Part shown: positions 17,719 to 25,714 of the stretch, in pieces | How positions within the stretch are numbered: position 1 is the stretch's first letter | Layout of the letters: each line of letters opens with the position of its first letter | NCBI GenBank assembly: GCA_011390465.1 | Contig: JAABSH010000003.1 | Location: forward strand, 1-64,000 | From: Desulfobacteraceae bacterium | GTDB lineage: Bacteria; Desulfobacterota; Desulfobacteria; Desulfobacterales; Desulfosalsimonadaceae | Reading direction: 5' to 3' | Length of the DNA: 64,000 bases | The notes under the pieces: model-generated | Told to the model about the DNA's origin: nothing | Seen by the model: only the letters and a program-made list of their open reading frames with translations | The model's database searches: none | Translations under genes and position numbers: made by a program

Positions 17719-18504
17719 CTATTTGCTGACGTTTTGAAGCCGGATGGGCTGACGGATCACAAACCGGGCGGTTTTTTCAAACTGCGGCGTGAGGTCGGAC
17801 ACGTAAAACCGGGATTCGCTGTTTTTTGAAAGCTGGGCCTCAATTTCCGGAGATGACGCAAGAAACCCCCGGACCTGGTCCGCCACTGCCGTGGAAGAGC
17901 TGATCACCTGCACCCGTTTTCCGATTTTTTCCTGAATAATGGGCTTTAACACGGGATAATGGGTGCATCCCAGAATCAGGGTGTCGATCTGGCGTACTTT
18001 GAGCGGGTGGAGATATTTTTTCACAATCATCCGGGTTTCCGGCTTTTTCAGCCAGCCTTCTTCCACCAGCGGCACCAGAAGCGGGCAGGCTGCGGAATGG
18101 ACCCGGACGTCCGGATTCCGGGCGTTGATTTTTTTTTCATAAATCCCGCTGTTGACGGTGGCCCGGGTGCCGATCACACCGATGGCGGATTTTCGGGTTG
18201 TTTTCAGGGCCAGTTCCACCGCCGGGGTGATCACCTCAAAAATCGGCAGGTCAAATTTTTGCTGCAATGCCTCAAAGGCAACACTGGAGGCGGTGTTGCA
18301 GGCCATGATGATTATTTTGGCGCCTTGCTGGATCAAAAACTCGGTGTTTTCCAAGGCGTAATCGATCACCGTGCGGCTGCTTTTGGTGCCGTAAGGGGTG
18401 CGGGCCGTATCGCCGAAATAGATCATGTCATAGCCCGGCAGCTGGTCCATGATGGCCCGGACCACGGTCAGGCCGCCGATGCCTGAATCAAAAATACCGA
18501 TCAT
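17719..18504 (-). CDS. murI: Glutamate racemase
   Basis: A 261-residue enzyme that converts L- to D-glutamate for peptidoglycan. Recognised by FDSGIGGLTV at the N-terminus and the two catalytic Cys in MACNTASS and LGCTHYPVL. The start is set at 18504 (MIGIFDSG): it overlaps the stop of the upstream YkgJ-like gene as ATGA, while the 15 residues of the longer ORF have no homology-like content. It lies in a minus-strand run with recR, ybaB and dnaX. Confidence 0.92.
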   Translation of the reverse strand: MIGIFDSGIGGLTVVRAIMDQLPGYDMIYFGDTARTPYGTKSSRTVIDYALENTEFLIQQGAKIIIMACNTASSVAFEALQQKFDLPIFEVITPAVELALKTTRKSAIGVIGTRATVNSGIYEKKINARNPDVRVHSAACPLLVPLVEEGWLKKPETRMIVKKYLHPLKVRQIDTLILGCTHYPVLKPIIQEKIGKRVQVISSSTAVADQVRGFLASSPEIEAQLSKNSESRFYVSDLTPQFEKTARFVIRQPIRLQNVSK

Positions 18505-18926
18505 CTGGGATAATCCCGCTGGTCCTGGAGGAGTTTTTCCCGGACGCATTTTTGCACCACCTCAGGTGGAAAATCCGTGCGGATGCCCGGACAGGCGCCG
18601 GACATGATTTCCCAGTTGAACGGGTCAATCAGCACGCTGGGGATATAAGGCCACTGCCGGCACATGCGGGGTTTTACCGGATGGATGGTGCATTGGCGGG
18701 TCGGGTCGAAAAAAATGCAATATCCGTCATCTTTCTGCGCCAGTACCAGCTTGGATCCGGACGGCCGGCAGTAGATTTCCACAAAGGTTTCCAGGGGCGC
18801 CTCGATATAGGCCGCAATATTTTGAATGTCTTTATCCGTGACATAAGTGCCGCCAAACCCTCTGCAGCATTCGCCGCACATCTGACAGTCGAACAGGTCC
18901 CCGGGCCGGACGGATTTATATGGCAT
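18501..18926 (-). CDS. YkgJ-family Cys-cluster protein
   Basis: A 141-residue protein with the CxxCGxCCRGFGG cluster at residues 14-26, followed by the CxxxF...C..HxxxPxMCRxWP pattern (CIFFDPTRQCTIHPVKPRMC). This marks the zinc- or iron-chelating CxxCxxCC family (PF03692). Function is not established. It overlaps recR by 11 bases and murI by four, so it is embedded in the operon. Confidence 0.85.
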   Translation of the reverse strand: MPYKSVRPGDLFDCQMCGECCRGFGGTYVTDKDIQNIAAYIEAPLETFVEIYCRPSGSKLVLAQKDDGYCIFFDPTRQCTIHPVKPRMCRQWPYIPSVLIDPFNWEIMSGACPGIRTDFPPEVVQKCVREKLLQDQRDYPR

Positions 18927-19515
18927 GCCGGGCCTCCATGGCCTTTTTCAGGGTCACCTGATCCACGTATTTGAGCTCCCCGCCCATGGGCACCCCCGAG
19001 GCAATCCGGGTGATAGGTACGGAAAACCGGGCCAGACGTTCCGAAATATAGGTTGCCGTGGCTTCTCCTTCCACCTGGGTACTGGTAGCGATAATCACTT
19101 CTGTTATATCCCCTTTGTCCATTTTGGCGATCAGCTCTCTGATCCGGATGTCGTCCGGCCCCACATTGTCCATGGGCGACAGGAGCCCCTGGAGCAGATG
19201 GTATTCGCCGGTGTAAGCGCCTGCATTTTCAATGGCCGCCATGTCCGCCTGATTTTCCACAACACAGATGATCGAATGGTCCCGGGCCGGATTGCCGCAG
19301 ATGCGGCACAGGTCCCTGTCGGTCAGGGCGAAACACCGGCGGCAGATGCGGATGGATTTTTTCAGCTCCGCAATACCGGCGGCAAGGGATAGCACATCGG
19401 TTTCCGGCGCGCTCAAAAGATGCATTGTCAGGCGCTCCGCGGTTTTTATGCCGATGCCGGGCAGCTTGTTTAAGTGCCGGATCACATTTCTGATGGAAGC
19501 AGGGTAATGGTTCAT
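18916..19515 (-). CDS. recR: Recombination mediator RecR
   Basis: A 199-residue protein of the RecFOR gap-repair pathway. It begins with a helix-hairpin-helix (LNKLPGIGIKTAERL), then a four-Cys zinc finger (CRRCFALTDRDLCRIC), then a Toprim domain with VVENQADMAAIE and the C-terminal GVPMGGELKYVDQ block. Length is normal. It lies downstream of ybaB, the usual dnaX-ybaB-recR order. Confidence 0.95.
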   Translation of the reverse strand: MNHYPASIRNVIRHLNKLPGIGIKTAERLTMHLLSAPETDVLSLAAGIAELKKSIRICRRCFALTDRDLCRICGNPARDHSIICVVENQADMAAIENAGAYTGEYHLLQGLLSPMDNVGPDDIRIRELIAKMDKGDITEVIIATSTQVEGEATATYISERLARFSVPITRIASGVPMGGELKYVDQVTLKKAMEARHAI

Positions 19516-19564
19516 GAATTAATGACGAATTAAAAATTACGAATTACGAATTCAACCGCAAAAA

Positions 19565-19581
19565 GGCGTATACCATACGCC
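19565..19581. repeat. Small palindrome in the recR-ybaB gap
   Basis: GGCGTA, five-base loop, TACGCC. It is preceded by AT-rich direct repeats of ATTACGAA (19536-19551). This sits between two minus-strand genes and may be a fragment of an interspersed repeat; there is no T tract for termination. Confidence 0.45.
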
Positions 19582-19618
19582 CCTGCAACGGCAACAGTCA
19601 AGACAAGGATGCCATGGA

Positions 19619-19930
19619 TCACATGAGGCCGGGAATGTTCATCCCCCCGGTCAGTTTGCTCATTTCCTCGGACACCATTTTCTGGGATTGTGTCAGGGCT
19701 TCGTTTACCGCCGCGAGAATGAGATCCTGAAGCATTTCTACATCTTCCGGATCCACCACTTCTTTTTCAATATGAACGGAAATAATTTCCTGCCGGCCGT
19801 TGGCCACCACCTTGATCATGCCCCCGCCCGCGGATGCCTCAATGGTTTTATCGCCCATCTCTTCCTGCATTTTTGCCATTTTTGTCTGGAGCTGCTGGGC
19901 CTGTTTCATCATATTTTTCATGTTTTTCAT
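19619..19930 (-). CDS. ybaB: YbaB/EbfC nucleoid-associated protein
   Basis: A 103-residue DNA-binding dimer of the YbaB/EbfC family. It has an N-terminal helix rich in Met and Gln (MKQAQQLQTKMAKMQEEM), a beta-hairpin with GGGMIKVVANG, and a C-terminal helix and tail ending GGMNIPGLM, all typical. It lies four bases after dnaX and before recR, the conserved order. Confidence 0.92.
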   Translation of the reverse strand: MKNMKNMMKQAQQLQTKMAKMQEEMGDKTIEASAGGGMIKVVANGRQEIISVHIEKEVVDPEDVEMLQDLILAAVNEALTQSQKMVSEEMSKLTGGMNIPGLM

Positions 19931-19933
19931 GGA

Positions 19934-21730
19934 TTACGCCTCCTGTAGTATTTTGATGTCAACAATTTTGCCGTTGAATATTCTCATGGCATCCGCCACC
20001 AGCGGATGATTAAGGGCTTCCGCCTCCAATTGTTTGCTTTTTTGTTTGTTTGCCAGGCCGTTTCTGGATGCGGCCGCGGTTCCGGCAAGGCTCACTTGTA
20101 TATCATCTGAAAAATACAAACTGCAAGTTTTTTGAATCAGGGCCTGGTGACCGTCCCGGTTCGCATAGGTGACATTGAATTTGTTGGTTGCAAACCGGAT
20201 TTCCACGTGACCGTCCCCGGTTTTTACCATTTTGCTGGTGCTGAAGCAGGCGGCCAGGGCGGGATTTTCTTCCGCGATGCGGCAGATGATGTTTTTCCAG
20301 GATGTTTCCAGGGGTTCTGTTTTCTTTGCATTATTTTCCGGCCGGGGAGGGGGGGGCGCCGGGCCGGCGGCCGGATCAGGAGCCTGGTTTGGACATTCCG
20401 GAACTTCAGGTGCGGGCTTCAGTTGTTCCGGCTTTAGTTGTTTCGGTGTCAGTTGTTTCGGGGCCGGTTGTTTCGGGGCCGGCGCGGGCCTACTTTCCGG
20501 TCCGGCAGGTGCCGGCGGTGCCGGTGCCGGTGATTTTATGGCCTCTTGGGTTGCTGCCGGCGGCGGGGCAAGGGGCAGGTTTTTCGCCAGATTTTTTTGC
20601 AGGATGTCAATTTTTTCAATCAGGGTGTCAATGGGCAGGGCCGGCCGGATCTGGATGATCCGGACAAAGGCCATTTCCAGGGCCAGCCGGGGGGAGGAAG
20701 ACTGACGGATTACAATTTCTTCCTTGAACAGGACATCCAGAATCTGGTGCAGGTAAACCTGTGAAATGTCGCTGACCTGGGCTTTTATGGCATTTAATTC
20801 ATATTCCGATACATCGGAAAGGGCCTGGCTGGTCCCGCCCATTTTTACCACCAGCAGGTTTCTGAAATGGGTCAGCACTTCAGCAAACAATTTTATCATG
20901 TTCTGGCCCCGGTCATAGAGCCGGGCGATAATATCAATGATTTTTCCCGCATCCCGGTCAAACACTGCCTGGGAAATATCAAACAGGCTCTGCCGGTCCA
21001 GGCCGCCCAGCACATCCAGCACCAGTTCCGCGGTGATTTTTCCCGTGGCGCCGGTAATGATCAGATCCAGCAGGCTCAACGCGTCCCGGATGCTGCCGTC
21101 AGCTTCCCGGCCGATAAGGGTAAGCGCGTCTTCGGTAATCTCAACGGTTTCATTTTCGCACAGCCGGGCCAAGTGCTGCACGATGGCGGTTAAATCCACC
21201 CGCCGGCAGTCATGGCGCTGGCACCGGGACAGAATGGTGATCGGAATTTTATTGGGATCAGTGGTGGCAAAAAAGAATTTTACATGGGCCGGGGGTTCCT
21301 CCAGAATTTTCAGAAGGGCATTGAACGCGGAATCGCTGAGCATGTGTACTTCGTCGATAATGTATATTTTAAACCGACTGTGGGCGGGCATATAATTGGC
21401 GTTTTCCCGCAGTTCCCGGATATTTTCCACCCTGTTGTTGGAGGCCCCGTCAATTTCAAACACATCCGCGGCATGGCCGCCGGTAATTTCCCGGCAGGAC
21501 CGGCAGGTGTTGCAGGGAGTTGCGGTGGGGCCGGTTTCACAATTGACGCATTTGGCCAGAATCCGCGCAATGGTGGTTTTGCCGGTGCCCCGGGGGCCGG
21601 CCAGGAGAATGGCATGGGCCAGCCGGTCTGAGGTCAGGGCATTGGCCAGGGCCCGGGTAATGTGTTCCTGTCTGACAACCTCCTCAAAATTCTGGGGACG
21701 GTATTTGCGCGCAAGCACCAGATAGCTCAT
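19934..21730 (-). CDS. dnaX: DNA polymerase III subunit gamma/tau
   Basis: 598 residues. AAA+ clamp-loader ATPase with Walker A AGPRGTGKTT, the zinc module C-x8-C-x2-C-x2-C (CETGPTATPCNTCRSC), Walker B IYIIDEVHML and the SRC sensor (ILSRCQRHD). After the collar domain comes a Pro/Ala/Gln-rich linker of about 90 residues with PKQ repeats, then a short tau-like C-terminal domain. It loads the sliding clamp and tethers the polymerase. First gene of the dnaX-ybaB-recR cluster. Confidence 0.95.
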   Translation of the reverse strand: MSYLVLARKYRPQNFEEVVRQEHITRALANALTSDRLAHAILLAGPRGTGKTTIARILAKCVNCETGPTATPCNTCRSCREITGGHAADVFEIDGASNNRVENIRELRENANYMPAHSRFKIYIIDEVHMLSDSAFNALLKILEEPPAHVKFFFATTDPNKIPITILSRCQRHDCRRVDLTAIVQHLARLCENETVEITEDALTLIGREADGSIRDALSLLDLIITGATGKITAELVLDVLGGLDRQSLFDISQAVFDRDAGKIIDIIARLYDRGQNMIKLFAEVLTHFRNLLVVKMGGTSQALSDVSEYELNAIKAQVSDISQVYLHQILDVLFKEEIVIRQSSSPRLALEMAFVRIIQIRPALPIDTLIEKIDILQKNLAKNLPLAPPPAATQEAIKSPAPAPPAPAGPESRPAPAPKQPAPKQLTPKQLKPEQLKPAPEVPECPNQAPDPAAGPAPPPPRPENNAKKTEPLETSWKNIICRIAEENPALAACFSTSKMVKTGDGHVEIRFATNKFNVTYANRDGHQALIQKTCSLYFSDDIQVSLAGTAAASRNGLANKQKSKQLEAEALNHPLVADAMRIFNGKIVDIKILQEA

Positions 21731-21810
21731 GACAACCTTTCGGGTTATGATGCGATGGTCAGGTTAAAAAAATCAAATTAAAAAAAATGAGTATAAGCGG
21801 ATTTCATTTC

Positions 21811-21877
21811 ATTGACAAGAACGGAATTGGACAAGAACGGAATTGGGCAAGAGCGGAATTGGGCAAGAGCGGAATTG
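21811..21877. repeat. Four tandem 15-16-bp repeats
   Basis: Units ATTGACAAGAACGGA (15 bases), ATTGGACAAGAACGGA, ATTGGGCAAGAGCGGA and ATTGGGCAAGAGCGGA, then ATTG. They lie in the 315-base non-coding stretch between dnaX and tRNA-Ser, where no other feature was seen. The last two copies are identical, which fits a recent duplication. Confidence 0.8.
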
Positions 21878-22045
21878 CCGGTGCCGCTAAAAACTGAAAC
21901 CAGGGACGCTAAAAAGCAGTTGAGCCGGGTCAGCCGCGGATGCCCGGCCAATCGTGCTGTTGTTTGATCGTGCAGATTTCGATGCTGGAAAAGAATGTTG
22001 AAAAAAGCCGGGATGTGTGTTTAACTATTTGAATTAATATAAAAA

Positions 22046-22135
<90 letters not shown>

Positions 22136-22326
22136 GCAAAACGGCATTTTTTATGGTAAAAACGGCCGCTTTTGATTTAAAGAATTGATTTTTTAAATGG
22201 TTACCGGTTTAGGGCCGGTAAATTTAAAGCCCTGTCATACCGGTATTTGATGCAGGTGTCAATTGTTTTATTCGGGTTTTGTATCGGCCGTTGTTTTGAT
22301 CTTAAGAAGAATCGGACGGGCCAGGG

Positions 22327-23250
22327 TCAGCGCATAAAATCCATGATCCACCGGGCCAGGCCGATGGCCACCAGGATGCCCCCTTCGACTCTGGAAACCC
22401 GCCATCCGGTACGCATCATGATCACCACGCAGATCACCATGCCGCACAACAACAGGAGGCTGCCGTAAGCTTCCGGGCTGACGGTAAGCGATTGAAGGGT
22501 GCCGGCAAGCCCCAGCACGCCCAGAAGATTGAAAATATCGCTGCCGATGAGGTTGCCGGCGGAAATGCCGTGATGGCCTTTGATGACGGCCACAAGAGAA
22601 GTGGCCAACTCCGGCGTGGAGGTGCCCATGGCCACGATGGTCACCCCGATCACCCATTCGGAAATGCCGAATGATCGGGCGATAAAGGCGGCGGATTCCA
22701 CCAGAAAATGGCTGCTCAGCAAAATGGCGGCAAGACCGACGATGAGTTTTGCGGGCTGGCGCCAGTTAAACGGCAGCGGTTCAATTTCTTCCCCGATTTC
22801 CGCCCGCGCGTGAAAGAGCATCAGGATATAGCAGACCAGAAAAGTTATCAGCAGCATGCCTTCCCATAGGGAAAGGCGGAGATCCAGAAAGATCAGCAGC
22901 AGCAGAAACGTACTGAGAATCAGCACGCTGCCGTCCCGCCGCACAATAGCCTCTGACGTGGCAATGGGCCGGACCAGGGCCACCCCGCCCAGGATGAATC
23001 CCAGATTGAAAATATTGGAGCCCACAATATTGCCCACGGAAATATTGGACAGCCCTTTGAACGCGGAGATGATGGTCACCGCAAATTCCGGCGCGGACGT
23101 GCCCATGGAGATGATGGTCAGGCCGATGATCAGCTCGGAAATGCCCAGTTTGCGGGCAATGCTGACCGAGCCTTCCACCAGCCAGTCCGCTCCGAGCCAG
23201 AGTCCGCCAAGGCAGACAAGAATAATGATGCTGTGAAACGTCAGAGTCAT
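22327..23250 (-). CDS. Calcium/sodium antiporter, CaCA family
   Basis: A 307-residue carrier with about ten helices and the two inverted alpha-repeats of the family: MGTSAPEF...GSNIFNLG in the first half and MGTSTPELA...GSDIFNLL in the second. This is the YrbG-type subgroup of inner-membrane cation exchangers. It is transcribed on the minus strand from the 240-base gap before the BREX locus; this gap shows no gene. It probably belongs to the core chromosome rather than to the defence island. Confidence 0.88.
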   Translation of the reverse strand: MTLTFHSIIILVCLGGLWLGADWLVEGSVSIARKLGISELIIGLTIISMGTSAPEFAVTIISAFKGLSNISVGNIVGSNIFNLGFILGGVALVRPIATSEAIVRRDGSVLILSTFLLLLIFLDLRLSLWEGMLLITFLVCYILMLFHARAEIGEEIEPLPFNWRQPAKLIVGLAAILLSSHFLVESAAFIARSFGISEWVIGVTIVAMGTSTPELATSLVAVIKGHHGISAGNLIGSDIFNLLGVLGLAGTLQSLTVSPEAYGSLLLLCGMVICVVIMMRTGWRVSRVEGGILVAIGLARWIMDFMR

Positions 23251-23488
23251 GATTTTCTGTGTTGAATTTCAAAAGTTGCTTTTATCCGGTTTGCCGGAAA
23301 ATTTGTCCTTAAAATGAGATAAAACCGGAGGGAAAGCAATAATAAATATTGCGGCAATTTTAGACAAGGGACAGAAGATGCTGAGTAAGGGCCAGGATTC
23401 TGGAAAGGATCAAATACACAAAACATCATCGCTCGGATAAAATCAAAAATTATTGGTGTGCCGCGCTTTGATAATAATGAATGATTTT

Positions 23489-25519
23489 TTACTCCACCCC
23501 CAGCGCCTTAAACGCAGCATCCACCGGATCGGAATAAAAACTGGTCTGGAATTTGGCAAATAGCTCTCCGGGGATTGTCTGGATGTCGCCGACATTGCTC
23601 ATGGGGATAAGAAGCCGTTTGGCGCCGGAGTCGAAGGCCACCTGAAGGGTTTCGGCCAGGTTTGTTGAGTTGACAATGGTTCCGCCAAGGCTCATGTCGC
23701 CCAGAATCACCATCTGGCTTTGAATCGGCTTGCCCATGAGTCCGGAACAAAATGAAATAAAGCTGCACAGGGTCAAAGCGGTGGCGGCCCCGGTATTGTG
23801 GATTTCAACGATATGCAGGTGATAATCATGATCACCCACCTTGCTCATTGAGCTGACCCGGCCAATATTGGCTTTAAAATAATCAAAAGCGATCTTTATG
23901 GCTTCTTTTGTCTTTGTATTTGAACCAGATCCGGAAATCGAAAGTTTTCCGTTGCCGCCGGTCACCTGAAGCTCTAGTCGATAGAGTCCAAGGTGCTCAG
24001 ATGTGCCCAGTGTCACCGTATGCATGGTCCCCGGATTCATCGGCCCTTCAGGGATCAAAGATCCGCCGCCTTGCTCCAGTACGCTGACAAATTTTTCTTC
24101 CAAAGTTTCATTGTCAATATAACTGAAATGGACATCATAAAATTCCATGCCACCTATTTTTTTTAATTGTTCCTTTACACGACGCCGGCTTTCAAGGGCA
24201 TATACAAAGCAGCGTTCCACCACATCCTTGTCAAATTCACCATGCGGATATAAAAGCTTCAGCAATCCTGAAACCGTCTTACGAACAGCAATAACATCCC
24301 GCTGGTTCAGGTTGTTGCCGATTTTATAATACTGATCAATGGCATCCGTAAAACTGCGCTTTCGCATCTCCCGCAAAAACTCCGCCAGAAAATCCACAAT
24401 CAGGCCATACTGATTGGTCAAAAACTCCGGTCGCATTTTAGGTATTTCCCAGCCCGGCAGATAGGCATGCATGCGGTCAAAAAACGCAGAATCAATCATT
24501 TCTTCGGGAAACGGCGCAAACAGGTGCCCGGTTTTTACCAGCACATCCACGCTTTGATTGATGTTGCCCACAAATACCATGGCAGCATTGGCGTTAATGA
24601 CATCGCGACCCCTGGAAAATGATCCGGATGCCATAAAATCCTTCATGATCTGCACGCCGTCTTTGTCTTTAAATCTGATGCCGGCCACTTCATCAAATGC
24701 CACCACATCCCACATCCCCACCAGCCCCACCTGCCGGCTGCTCATATTGTAGAAAAGATTGGCAACCGTGGTCTGCCCTCCGGATACCAGAATGGAGTTC
24801 GGGCTGATTTCTTTATAAATGTGGCTTTTACCCGTCCCTCTGGGGCCAAGTTCACAGATATTATAATTGTTTTCAACCAGCGGAATCAGTCGCGCCAACA
24901 GATGCCATTTTACCCGGTTTTCAAAATTGGTCGGCTCCAGGCCGGTGGATCTCAGCAACACATCAAGCCACTGGTCTTCGGTAAATTCCTTTCGAGCGTC
25001 AAATACCGACTGCAAATCAAGGTTCGGCATCTGGATCGGTTTCAGCTCGGAAATAATAAACGGAGACACCCTGGCACCTTCATCATAATAATATTCAATG
25101 TTAAGAATGCACCAGATACCGCCCACCAGCAGCTTTTCATATTTTTTTATGGTTGAACTGGGAATTTCAATGCCCTTAACACCCAAATTGGATAATACCG
25201 CCTCATACTTATCCCGGTTCTCATTGAGCTTGACCGTGACCTTATCAATGATCTTGTAGTTGCCCAGTTCCTTTATCTTTGATTTTACTTTTTCCGCTTC
25301 ATCCGGGCGCACGTAATTTTCAGCAAGGATATTTTTAACCGTGACCATTCCTTCAGCGATCACTTCCTCATCATCCACCGCACAATACATGCCCAGCAGG
25401 TATTCCAGCACATACACCGGAACATTTGCGCCTTCCTTGAGCAGCTTGGTCAGATCCTTGCGCACCACACGTCCTGCAAAATGGACGTTCAGCAGTAAAT
25501 CAATATCATTTGTTTCCAT
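23489..25519 (-). CDS. brxL: BREX protein BrxL (Lon-like protease/AAA ATPase)
   Basis: 676 residues, last gene of the BREX locus. The middle holds an AAA+ module with Walker A GPRGTGKSHIY (about residues 222-232) and Walker B VAFDEVAGI. The C-terminal Lon-like domain has the Ser motif GDMSLGG (about residue 605) and a downstream Lys in GAKRLLIP. Known type I BREX needs BrxL for phage restriction in several systems; it forms DNA-binding rings. The start has AGGATT upstream. A hairpin repeat separates it from pglZ. Confidence 0.92.
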   Translation of the reverse strand: METNDIDLLLNVHFAGRVVRKDLTKLLKEGANVPVYVLEYLLGMYCAVDDEEVIAEGMVTVKNILAENYVRPDEAEKVKSKIKELGNYKIIDKVTVKLNENRDKYEAVLSNLGVKGIEIPSSTIKKYEKLLVGGIWCILNIEYYYDEGARVSPFIISELKPIQMPNLDLQSVFDARKEFTEDQWLDVLLRSTGLEPTNFENRVKWHLLARLIPLVENNYNICELGPRGTGKSHIYKEISPNSILVSGGQTTVANLFYNMSSRQVGLVGMWDVVAFDEVAGIRFKDKDGVQIMKDFMASGSFSRGRDVINANAAMVFVGNINQSVDVLVKTGHLFAPFPEEMIDSAFFDRMHAYLPGWEIPKMRPEFLTNQYGLIVDFLAEFLREMRKRSFTDAIDQYYKIGNNLNQRDVIAVRKTVSGLLKLLYPHGEFDKDVVERCFVYALESRRRVKEQLKKIGGMEFYDVHFSYIDNETLEEKFVSVLEQGGGSLIPEGPMNPGTMHTVTLGTSEHLGLYRLELQVTGGNGKLSISGSGSNTKTKEAIKIAFDYFKANIGRVSSMSKVGDHDYHLHIVEIHNTGAATALTLCSFISFCSGLMGKPIQSQMVILGDMSLGGTIVNSTNLAETLQVAFDSGAKRLLIPMSNVGDIQTIPGELFAKFQTSFYSDPVDAAFKALGVE

Positions 25520-25545
25520 TTATCAATCCTGTGTTAAAAAAAATA

Positions 25546-25713
25546 TCTCACCGCAAAGAACAGATTAGTGTTGAATGTTGAGTGTTGAGTTGCGGTTGCG
25601 CTGCCGCGCCGTCTTTTTTAAAAAATGATCCAAATCCTTAACTCAACACTTAACATTCAACACTCAACATTTCTTTTATTTCTCTTTGCGTCCTCTGCGC
25701 CTTTGCGGTGAGA
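25546..25713. repeat. BREX junction repeat A (brxL-pglZ gap)
   Basis: Left end TCTCACCGCAAAG (25546-25558) and right end CTTTGCGGTGAGA (25701-25713) are perfect reverse complements. Inside is a second inverted pair built on GTGTTGAATGTTGAGTGTTG and CAACACTCAACATT-type words. It fills nearly the whole gap. It is the longest copy of the CACCGCAAAG repeat in this locus. Confidence 0.85.
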
Positions 25714-25714
25714 A

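Noticed and set aside
20030-20060. A-rich run in dnaX as programmed frameshift site for gamma
   Set aside because: It lies about 40 residues from the C-terminus and shows no clear slippery heptamer in phase, stimulating hairpin or conserved position.
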